Assembly: GCA_965261195.1 (NCBI GenBank)
Contig: OZ253455.1
Location: forward strand, 1,860,001 to 1,924,000
Length of the DNA: 64,000 nt
Source of the DNA: Bin87 sp965261195
GTDB taxonomy: Bacteria > Chloroflexota > Dehalococcoidia > Lucifugimonadales > UBA3495
Direction: 5' to 3'
In this document: positions 57,723 through 64,000 of the stretch, piece by piece
Position numbering within the stretch: the stretch's first letter is position 1
How the letters are laid out: each line of letters starts with the position of its first letter
Position numbers and translations under genes: made by a program
The notes under the pieces: model-generated
Database searches by the model: none
The model's input: only the letters and a program-made list of their open reading frames with translations
What the model was told of the DNA's origin: nothing

Positions 57723-59030
57723 ATGGCGGCCAATCCGGCGCGCTCCGGTATATTTTACGGGTGGTTTGTGGTTGCCACCTGTATGTTTATTGCCTTTTTG
57801 ACCATGGGCTCCCGCAACGCCTTCGGTGCCTTCGTGGTGCCGATGGAAGCCGAGTTCGAGTGGAACCGCACCATCGTTTCCTGGGCGGCGGCGCTGGGCG
57901 CGCTGCTCAACGGTGTAACCCAGCCTTTTATGGGCTACTTCTTCGACCGGGTGGGCGTGCGCATCGTGGTCATGTCCGGCATTGCCATCGTGGGAGCCGC
58001 CACGCTGTTGATGTATTTCACCGGCAGCGTCTGGTATCTAATCGCAATTTTCGGCGTGATGTCGGCGGTGGGGCAGAGCGGAACTTCGCTAACCAACACC
58101 GGCGCAATGCTCAGCAAGTGGTTCCGCCGGCAGCGCGGGCTGGTCATCGGGCTGAACGCATCGGGTATGTCGTTGGGCGGCCTGATCCTGGTGCCGCTGG
58201 CGGCATTCCTGATCATTCTGATTGACTGGCGGCTCACCTGGATAGTGCTGGGCGTGATGATTCTGGGGACGGGGTTGCCACTGGCTTATCTGTTCCTGCA
58301 CGACGACCCGTCACGCAAGGGCCTGACTCCCGATGGCGATCCGATACCGGAGACGCCCGCGGGCAGCGTCGCGCCACCGGCTCCGGCCCAGCCGCTGTTC
58401 GCCAACCACTGGCGGCAGGCGTTCCGATCATGGCCCATCTGGCAGATGAGCGGTTCCTACTTCATCTGCGGCTCCACCACCTTTATGCTGTCGGTGCACT
58501 TCGTACCCATGGCGGTGGAGGAGGGTATCAGCCCCGTGGTGGCCGCGTGGATATTCGGGCTGATGGCGCTGTTGAACGCCATTGGAGCCACTGGCGCGGG
58601 TTGGGTATCCGACCGCATCGGAGGCCGCAAGAACTGGCTGGCGCTGGTGTACTTTTGCCGGGGTTGCGCTTACGTGCTGCTGGTGGCGGCGCTGCTCATA
58701 CCGGGGATTCCCGTGGTGGCTGGGTTGCTGGTGTTTGCGGTGGTGGCCGGGTTATCGTGGATTGCCACTGCGCCGCTCACCACTTCGCTGACGGCAGAGG
58801 TGTACGGGCTGAAATCGTTGGCCACCATCTCGGGGGTGGCGTTCTTCTTCCACCAGCTGGGAGGCTTCAGCAGCGTCCTGCTGGCTGGCTACCTGCGCGA
58901 GATGACCGGCAACTACATCCTGGCGTTCTCGATAGCGGCGGTGCTGCTGTTCCCGGCGGCAATCAGCGCCTTTACCATTCGCGAGCGCAAGTACTCGGTG
59001 CGGTATCAGGTGGCGACGGCGCAGGCATAG
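57723..59030 (+). CDS. MFS transporter (OFA/monocarboxylate-like)
   Basis: 435 residues and 12 predicted helices, with AAGGGAAG before the ATG. FYGWFVVATCMFIAFLTMGS, the loop 2-3 motif GYFFDRVGVR, RRQRGLVIGLNASGMSLGGL and GWVSDRIGGRKNWLALVY are typical of the OFA/MCT-like branch. Substrate probably a monocarboxylate or similar anion, not certain. Related to the MFS gene at 61095 (shared WFVVATC/WYIVATC, LTPDGDPIPE-type central loop), so they may be an old duplication separated by the Uma2 array. Confidence 0.88.
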   Translation: MAANPARSGIFYGWFVVATCMFIAFLTMGSRNAFGAFVVPMEAEFEWNRTIVSWAAALGALLNGVTQPFMGYFFDRVGVRIVVMSGIAIVGAATLLMYFTGSVWYLIAIFGVMSAVGQSGTSLTNTGAMLSKWFRRQRGLVIGLNASGMSLGGLILVPLAAFLIILIDWRLTWIVLGVMILGTGLPLAYLFLHDDPSRKGLTPDGDPIPETPAGSVAPPAPAQPLFANHWRQAFRSWPIWQMSGSYFICGSTTFMLSVHFVPMAVEEGISPVVAAWIFGLMALLNAIGATGAGWVSDRIGGRKNWLALVYFCRGCAYVLLVAALLIPGIPVVAGLLVFAVVAGLSWIATAPLTTSLTAEVYGLKSLATISGVAFFFHQLGGFSSVLLAGYLREMTGNYILAFSIAAVLLFPAAISAFTIRERKYSVRYQVATAQA

Positions 59031-59038
59031 GGCTGCCG

Positions 59039-59644
59039 ATGATGACGACGACGAAGCCACACAGCGGGATGCGATTGTCCGTTGCTGAGTTCCTGGATTT
59101 GCCCGATACGGATGACCGGCGCAAGATGGAACTGGACGACGGAGAATTGTACCTAATGCCCAGACCTCGCTTTGTCCATCAGTTTTTGATGCGCTTGCTG
59201 GCCTCCTACATTCAGATGTATCTGGATACTTTTGAGCAGCCGCCGGCAGAAGTGCATCACGAAGCGGTTACGATTCTGTCTCGGGAGCGAGGGCTTACGC
59301 TGGTTCCTGACCTGATCGTAATTTTACGGGCGCGGGCTGATATTGTGGTGGGGGGCTACGCAGAAGGGGCGCCAGATATTGCGGTGGAAATTCTTTCGTC
59401 GGACCGGAACCGGGACCTGGTGCGCAAGCGGCAGCTTTACGCCGCGGCCGGAGTGCGGGAATACTGGATTGTTGACCCGGCCGCTGACAGGGTTACTCTG
59501 CTGGAACTGGATGACGGCGGCTATGTGGAGCGGGCCGCGCTGACCGCCGCCGATACCCTGACTACGCCCCTCCTGCCCGGCCTGGCCATCCCCCTGGCCG
59601 ACGTCTTTCACCACCGCCAGCGTCCGCCTCGCGAGGATGACTGA
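59039..59644 (+). CDS. Uma2-family protein, array copy 1
   Basis: 201 residues, 8 bases after the MFS stop; two adjacent ATGs (59039, 59042). RLSVAEFLDLPDTDDRRKME and GELYLMPRPR open the domain. LVPDLIVILRARADI, GAPDIAVEILSSDRNRDLVR, KRQLYAAAGVREYWIVDPAA form the PD-(D/E)XK core (D...ExL...RK). Its first 42 and last 80 residues are nearly identical to copy 2, while the middle is unlike, so recombination has kept the ends uniform. No ribosome-binding site is obvious. Confidence 0.82.
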   Translation: MMTTTKPHSGMRLSVAEFLDLPDTDDRRKMELDDGELYLMPRPRFVHQFLMRLLASYIQMYLDTFEQPPAEVHHEAVTILSRERGLTLVPDLIVILRARADIVVGGYAEGAPDIAVEILSSDRNRDLVRKRQLYAAAGVREYWIVDPAADRVTLLELDDGGYVERAALTAADTLTTPLLPGLAIPLADVFHHRQRPPREDD

Positions 59645-59645
59645 T

Positions 59646-60248
59646 ATGACGACGATAAAGCCCCGGGCGGGCATAAGGCTGTCCGTTGCTGAGTTCCTGG
59701 ATTTGCCCGATACGGATGACCGGCGCAAGATGGAACTGGACGACGGAGAATTGTACCTAATGCCCAGACCGCGGCTTGGCCACAACTTTTTGTCTTTCTG
59801 GCTGTCCTGGCACATTGCAAACTATCTCAATAGTTTTCCCGAACCGCCAGCCGTCTTCTTTCAGGACGTCATCATCGCCCTGTTTCCGGAGCTGACGCAT
59901 CTATTCGCCCCGGACCTGGTCATCGTGCTCAAGGGGCGAGAGTCCATTTTGGGCGACCGCATGGTGGAGGGCGCGCCGGACATCGTGGTGGAAATTCTTT
60001 CGTCGGACCGGAACCGGGACCTGGTGCGCAAGCGGCAGCTTTACGCCGCGGCCGGAGTGCGGGAATACTGGATTGTTGACCCGGCCGCTGACAGGGTTAC
60101 TCTGCTGGAACTGGATGACGGCGGCTATGTGGAGCGGGCCGCGCTGACCGCCGCCGATACCCTGACTACGCCCCTCCTGCCCGGCCTGGCCATCCCCCTG
60201 GCCGACGTCTTTCACCACCGCCAGCGTCCGCCTCGCGAGGATGACTGA
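59646..60248 (+). CDS. Uma2-family protein, array copy 2
   Basis: 200 residues from ATG 59646, preferred over 59637 because GAGG sits 9 bases upstream. Same fold as copy 1. The variable centre reads LGHNFLSFWLSWHIANYLNS and AVFFQDVIIALFPELTHLFA. From GAPDIVVEILSSDRNRDLVR to the end it is identical to copy 1 apart from one residue. The start lies immediately after copy 1, so the three genes are co-translated. Confidence 0.82.
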   Translation: MTTIKPRAGIRLSVAEFLDLPDTDDRRKMELDDGELYLMPRPRLGHNFLSFWLSWHIANYLNSFPEPPAVFFQDVIIALFPELTHLFAPDLVIVLKGRESILGDRMVEGAPDIVVEILSSDRNRDLVRKRQLYAAAGVREYWIVDPAADRVTLLELDDGGYVERAALTAADTLTTPLLPGLAIPLADVFHHRQRPPREDD

Positions 60249-60249
60249 T

Positions 60250-60852
60250 ATGACGACCATAAAGCCCCGGGCCGGCATAAGGCTGTCCGTCGCTGAGTTC
60301 CTGGATTTGCCCGATACGGATGACCGGCGCAAGATGGAGCTGGACGGCGGAGAATTGTACCTAATGCCCCGACCTCGACTCGTCCACAATTTTTTATCAT
60401 CCGAGCTTTACGTGCAGCTGGCCGCGTACCGCAATGGTCTTGAGGAATCGCCAATCCATTTATTTCAGGATGTCATCGTAGCCCTGTCGTTGGAGATGCG
60501 TCACCTGCTCGCCCCGGACCTGGCTATTGTTCTCCATGAACGTATGTCCATACTGAACCCCCGTTTTATCGAGGGCGCACCGGATATAGTGGTCGAAATT
60601 CTCTCTGACGACCGCCGGCGCGACTTGGTTCGCAAGCGGCAGCTCTACGCCCAAGCCGGCGTCCGTGAATACTGGATCGTCGATCCGACCGATGATACCG
60701 TAACACTGCTGGAATTGAGCAACGACGGCTATACCGAAAGAGCCCAGCTCACCGCCGCCGATACGCTGACTACGCCCCTCCTGCCCGGCTTGGCCATCAC
60801 CCTGGCCGACATCTTTCACCACCGCCAGCGTCCGCAGGGGGACGATGAGTGA
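60250..60852 (+). CDS. Uma2-family protein, array copy 3
   Basis: 200 residues from ATG 60250. Its first 42 residues are the same as in copies 1 and 2, but it diverges in the middle (LVHNFLSSELYVQLAAYRNG, IHLFQDVIVALSLEMRHLLA). It is only moderately similar at the C-terminus: VEILSDDRRRDLVRKRQLYA and IVDPTDDTVTLLELSNDGYT. It is thus the oldest copy by divergence. The core acidic residues and RK helix are kept. Confidence 0.82.
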   Translation: MTTIKPRAGIRLSVAEFLDLPDTDDRRKMELDGGELYLMPRPRLVHNFLSSELYVQLAAYRNGLEESPIHLFQDVIVALSLEMRHLLAPDLAIVLHERMSILNPRFIEGAPDIVVEILSDDRRRDLVRKRQLYAQAGVREYWIVDPTDDTVTLLELSNDGYTERAQLTAADTLTTPLLPGLAITLADIFHHRQRPQGDDE

Positions 60853-61094
60853 GGGACGGGCGGCATTCTGGATTCCGCACAGCGCCGGCACCGGTGGTGA
60901 GGCACTTTGATCTGCCAAAGGCAAGAGAGTTTGCTCCGGCCCTCTGGCATCACCCGCCTTCTTCCATCAGAGGAGAGGGGAGGGAGATCCGGTGGGCGAT
61001 AGTAGCGGAATCCACCGTTGGCCTGCTATGATTGCGCCGTATCGCGGCGGTCTGGCGCCGTCGCGCAGCGTCCTACCTGATTGACAGAGGGCTT
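60853..61094. other. Intergenic region with degenerate REP-like repeat
   Basis: An eroded repeat GGCCCTCTGGC...TTCCATCAGAGGAGAGGGG lies near 60939-60979. No gene is seen; an in-frame extension of the MFS gene to 61032 lacks a ribosome-binding site. Confidence 0.5.
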
Positions 61095-62567
61095 ATGACG
61101 TCCAAATCCGCCGCGCAAGTGGGCGCTCCGCTTTATTTTGGCTGGTACATCGTTGCCACCTGTTTCTTTGTGTCGTTCCTGTCGGTGCCGGGGCGGCAGG
61201 GGTTTGGACTGTTCGTTACCGAGATGGAACCGACCTTCGGCTGGGATCGCTCCGATATATCATGGGTCGGTTCCGTCGGCTTTTTGATGAACGGCGCAAT
61301 GCAGCCCATTATGGGCGCCCTCTTCGACCGATACGGGCCGCGCAAGGTGTTCGGTGTCGGTCTGGTAATCATGGGTCTGGCCATAATGAGCCTGGCGTTC
61401 ATGATGGACCTGGAATACATGGTGAATCTGGGCGTCGTCAGCATTCCGCTGGACTTGCTGTGGTTCATCCTGGTGTTCTCCATTGTGATTAACACCTGCC
61501 TGAGCGCCGCATCCATCACCAATATGCTGGCCCTGGTGGTGCGCTGGTTTCGGCGGAAGCGGAGCAAGGCTACCGCGCTGGCCGCCTGCGGAACGTCCAT
61601 CGGCGGCCTGCTGATGATTCCCTTCGCGGCGTACCTGATGGGCGTGATCGACACTTCGGGTTTGACCATCGGCCCGTGGGAGTTGGCCGGCTGGCGCACC
61701 GTGTGGTTCCTGTTGGGTACGATGTCGGTGTTCCTCGCCGCGCCGCTGGCGGTGTATTTCCTGCGTCCCGACCCCCAGTCATTGGGCCTGAACCCGGACG
61801 GCGACCCGAATCCTGAAGACGCGCCGGCCGGCACTGCGCCCACCGAGCGAAGGTCTGGGTTGTACGAGGTGAACAACTGGCGTCAGTGCTTCAAGACTCC
61901 TCCGATGTGGCAGTTGTCCGGGGCCTACGTCGTCTGTGGCATCACCACCGGGCTGTTGAGCATCCACTTTATCCCCTATGCCGAGGATATTCTGCCCAAC
62001 CAGGTCAATTTCCTGTGGATGAGCTTTGACGACAAGAAGATTTTCGCCGCGCTCATGTTCGGGGTCATGACCGGTCTGAACGCCGCCGGCGTCATCATCA
62101 CCGGGTTCATGGGAGACCGGATGCGACGCAAGAACGTGCTTTCGGTAGTTTATGCCATCCGGTGCGTGGCGTTCATGGCGCTGGTATTCCTGCCGGTGGC
62201 CGGCTATCCAATGTTGGGTCTGGTGGCATTCGCGATGCTGTCGGGTATGTCGTGGGTGGCCAGTGTGCCGCTAACGTCCACGCTGACCGCCGACGTGTAC
62301 GGGTTCCGAGCCCTGGGCACCATCAGCGGGTGGGTGTTTTTCTCGCATCAGATTGGCTCGTTCTTCAGCATCCAGCTGGCCGGGTACGCCTACGAGTGGT
62401 TTGACCAGAGCTACTTCTGGCCGTTCCTCATTGCCGGCCTCACGCTGATTCCGGCGTCCATAGCGGCTTACAGCATCAATGAGCACCACTACTCAGGCCG
62501 CTACAATTCTCAACCCACGAGCCAACTGGCCACGGCGGGAGCCGGGGCCGGGGGCCGCATCTACTAA
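61095..62567 (+). CDS. MFS transporter (OFA/monocarboxylate-like), second
   Basis: 490 residues from ATG 61095 (AGAGGG six bases upstream; the longer Arg-rich extension to 61032 is unlikely). Helix 1 is LYFGWYIVATCFFVSFLSVP; the loop 2-3 motif is ALFDRYGPRK; RRKRSKATALAACGTSIGGL is the helix 4-5 region and GFMGDRMRRKNVLSVVY the second-half loop. LNPDGDPNPEDAPAGTAP is a central cytoplasmic loop shared with the 57723 gene. The C-terminal tail is Gln/Ser/Gly-rich. Substrate unknown. Confidence 0.88.
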   Translation: MTSKSAAQVGAPLYFGWYIVATCFFVSFLSVPGRQGFGLFVTEMEPTFGWDRSDISWVGSVGFLMNGAMQPIMGALFDRYGPRKVFGVGLVIMGLAIMSLAFMMDLEYMVNLGVVSIPLDLLWFILVFSIVINTCLSAASITNMLALVVRWFRRKRSKATALAACGTSIGGLLMIPFAAYLMGVIDTSGLTIGPWELAGWRTVWFLLGTMSVFLAAPLAVYFLRPDPQSLGLNPDGDPNPEDAPAGTAPTERRSGLYEVNNWRQCFKTPPMWQLSGAYVVCGITTGLLSIHFIPYAEDILPNQVNFLWMSFDDKKIFAALMFGVMTGLNAAGVIITGFMGDRMRRKNVLSVVYAIRCVAFMALVFLPVAGYPMLGLVAFAMLSGMSWVASVPLTSTLTADVYGFRALGTISGWVFFSHQIGSFFSIQLAGYAYEWFDQSYFWPFLIAGLTLIPASIAAYSINEHHYSGRYNSQPTSQLATAGAGAGGRIY

Positions 62568-62625
62568 CGTCCCGCTTCCGTTCGTTAATGTCCCGATTCC
62601 GTCCCTCGAATCCGGAGGCAACAGG

Positions 62626-62913
62626 ATGGCCGGTGTAGCATTGGGCATAGTCCTGGCAGCGTTGGGTCGGCACCACGGTGAGGCCGACCCAACGCTGCTC
62701 CAGTGGATAATGCAGGCGCTGAACCACGTGGTGCTGGACACGCTGGGGCTCACTGAGCTAACCGTCGTCATCATCATTGGACTGATTATCCTGGCCATGC
62801 CGGCCGGGATTGTCCTAATCTATTGGGCCAGCACCCGCCGGGCCGCCGCCGTCGCGCCGGGCCCTCCGGTTGCCGGACGCGACGCGCGCTCCGCCGTTGA
62901 TGGCGAAGAATAG
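62626..62913 (+). CDS. Small membrane protein, unknown
   Basis: 95 residues from ATG 62626 with GGAGG upstream. A moderately hydrophobic N-terminus (MAGVALGIVLAALGRHHGEA), a central amphipathic WIMQALNHVVLDTLG and one strong membrane helix ELTVVIIIGLIILAMPAGIV, then a basic Ala/Arg tail. No family is recognised. It starts 58 bases after the MFS stop and may be co-transcribed. The 285 bases downstream contain no gene that I can support. Confidence 0.55.
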   Translation: MAGVALGIVLAALGRHHGEADPTLLQWIMQALNHVVLDTLGLTELTVVIIIGLIILAMPAGIVLIYWASTRRAAAVAPGPPVAGRDARSAVDGEE

Positions 62914-63198
62914 CGTGGCAGCCAGTGCATCAAGGCCGCCCTGCGACTCATTGCAACGGATGAAGCGGTGCGGTCCGGGCCCCGGGATAGGCTCTTGGTC
63001 GATGCACGGAATAGCGGCGAAAAAATCCCGGCTAAAATTTCGATAAATGCTTGCCGGCGGCAGCGATAAAAGGTAACATACCAACCGCTGCCATATATGT
63101 ACTGGCCGCCGCGGTGAAACATCCGGCGTGTGGCTGGTGGCCGGCGGCACTGGTGAGCCGCGAGGCCGCCGACAATCTGGAGGAGGTAACAAGCCAAT

Positions 63199-63393
63199 AT
63201 GTTCGACAAGGATTCGCTGGACCGGCTGTTTGAAGAGCTTCGCGACGAGTTCGAGCTGGAGACCGATTGGGAAGAGATTCAACGGGATGCTCATCTGGCG
63301 GTGGCCTACGCCGATGCCGGGGTACTCGGTGACCAGCAAGGAGTTCTGGATTCCCGCGTTGTAGGATACGTTACGCGGCACGATCCAAACTAA
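63199..63393 (+). CDS. Small acidic hypothetical protein
   Basis: 64 residues with GGAGGAGG before the ATG, though the spacer (about 12 bases) is long. MFDKDSLDRLFEELRDEFEL and DWEEIQRDAHLAVAYADAGV are helical; it ends VVGYVTRHDPN. No family is recognised. A rho-independent terminator follows, which supports a real transcript. Confidence 0.55.
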   Translation: MFDKDSLDRLFEELRDEFELETDWEEIQRDAHLAVAYADAGVLGDQQGVLDSRVVGYVTRHDPN

Positions 63394-63438
63394 CTCGCAC
63401 TGACTGAACCGGACCCGGCGTCCGGTTGAGCTCTTTGC

Positions 63439-63465
63439 CCCCGTCGGTTTCGCCGGCGGGGTTTT
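63439..63465 (+). terminator. Rho-independent terminator
   Basis: CCCCGTCGG-TTTCG-CCGGCGGGG stem (63439-63447, 63453-63461), one G-U pair, followed by TTTTGCTTT. Confidence 0.8.
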
Positions 63466-63567
63466 GCTTTGCGCCGGCCCGGTGAAATTCTACGGCGGCG
63501 GATCGTATCTCGACACCGGACCTGGCCGGCCAGGTAGCGTTGCAATTCAGGTGGTTTGGGAGGAACG

Positions 63568-63607
63568 CCCCCTCACCCCAACCCCTCTCCCACAATGGGG
63601 AGCGGGG
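63568..63607. repeat. Degenerate REP-like repeat
   Basis: CCCCCTCACCCCAACCCCTC then CCACAATGGGGAGCGGGG; inverted arms with mismatches. Confidence 0.6.
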
Positions 63608-63742
63608 CCGGCAATTCGCAATACCACCTAGAACGGAACGCTATCGGCTGACTTTGCTCCGTTGACGCTCTGGATGGACAATCTCTAGGGTGGTGATTGT
63701 GGCAGCAAATCTGCGAATCTACGCCACCACGGAGTTTTATCC

Positions 63743-63985
63743 ATGTTGAATTGTCGCCGTTGCTACGGCAAGAGGCTTTTGGAACTGGCCAGGCTGGAGG
63801 GGGGCGACCACCCGGTGTATCGCTGCCGCTGTTGCGGGTTCCTGTTCAGCCCACCGGAGCAGGACGTGATGTCTACCCACGATGCCGACGTGGAGCGGTC
63901 GAGTCCGCCCCGGGTTGCCGAGGCGGTTGGCCGGCGTTTGCCCGCTGGGTCCCCGTCCCGTCGCCGGCCGGCGTCCCCGCGCTAA
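63743..63985 (+). CDS. Small zinc-ribbon-like protein
   Basis: 80 residues with GGAG eight bases before the ATG. Two cysteine pairs are seen: NCRRCYGKRL near the start and YRCRCCGFLFSP about 22 residues later, a CxxC...CxxC zinc ribbon. The rest is Arg/Pro/Ser-rich and disordered (SSPPRVAEAVGRRLPAGSPS). No family is recognised. The frame is complete inside the window. Confidence 0.5.
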   Translation: MLNCRRCYGKRLLELARLEGGDHPVYRCRCCGFLFSPPEQDVMSTHDADVERSSPPRVAEAVGRRLPAGSPSRRRPASPR

Positions 63986-64000
63986 TGCTGTTGCCGTGCG

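Noticed and set aside
62815..63381. A 188-codon minus-strand frame across the gap after the small membrane-protein gene
   Set aside because: Low-complexity composition, no motif and no ribosome-binding site; overlaps the small acidic gene that has one.

Overview
The window looks like a chromosomal segment of a GC-rich bacterium, most likely Chloroflexota (SAR202/Dehalococcoidia-like). This is inferred from three things: dispersed palindromic repeats ending in CCCTCTCCC/GGGAGAGGG, a lipoprotein with a Val/Thr/Pro-rich linker, and the mix of HicBA, Uma2 and FAD-oxidoreductase genes. There is no rRNA, no CRISPR array and no complete prophage. One tRNA-like gene is present.

1-8.5 kb (mostly minus strand): a partial nucleotidyltransferase-like gene, an NAD-dependent epimerase, an XRE-HTH/dynamin-like GTPase fusion preceded by a perfect 40-bp palindrome, a tartrate/D-malate dehydrogenase, an ATPase plus TOPRIM-like gene pair, a double-rhodanese sulfurtransferase and a decayed HI0074-type gene. 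8.3-19 kb is a nitrogen-assimilation island: two Amt ammonium transporters and two glutamine synthetases (one with, one without the adenylylation-type Tyr), followed by a YhhQ transporter. Both amt upstream regions carry half-sites spaced exactly 11 bp, as in GlnR boxes. One insertion sequence (IS) sits precisely between the ribosome-binding site and the start codon of amt1, and another follows amt1. Between the glnA genes lies a tandem duplication of a hicBA toxin-antitoxin pair with a visible recombination scar.

19-35 kb is mainly metabolic: a third hicBA pair, an esterase, a GxxExxY gene flanked by inverted repeats, an isocitrate-lyase-family enzyme, a DCC protein, a DUF3800 protein, an EamA exporter, an Lrp/AsnC regulator, a seven-iron ferredoxin, a thioredoxin-like ferredoxin fusion, aconitase, a GNAT/aminotransferase fusion, a VOC protein and L-aspartate oxidase (NadB). 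35.4-41.2 kb is a phage-type head-tail block (HK97 protease, major capsid protein, frameshifted connector, two tail-like proteins) with no portal, terminase, integrase or lysis gene in view.

41-57.7 kb is accessory. It holds two coiled-coil/PD-(D/E)XK paralogues, two small overlapping membrane-protein genes, a lipoprotein gene broken by two separate IS elements whose target duplications allow exact reconstruction, ISAs1 and IS1595 elements, a gene split by an in-frame TGA, an odd class II tRNA with anticodon GAA, a tricarballylate-dehydrogenase-like flavoprotein, a Panacea-domain gene with an acidic partner, a cytosine methyltransferase/endonuclease/Vsr cassette, a Uma2 gene and a 112-bp non-autonomous relative of the IS66-type element. 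57.7-64 kb has two MFS transporters around a three-gene Uma2 array and three small genes.

Coordinates and frames were read by eye. Family assignments rest on recognised motifs, not on database searches.
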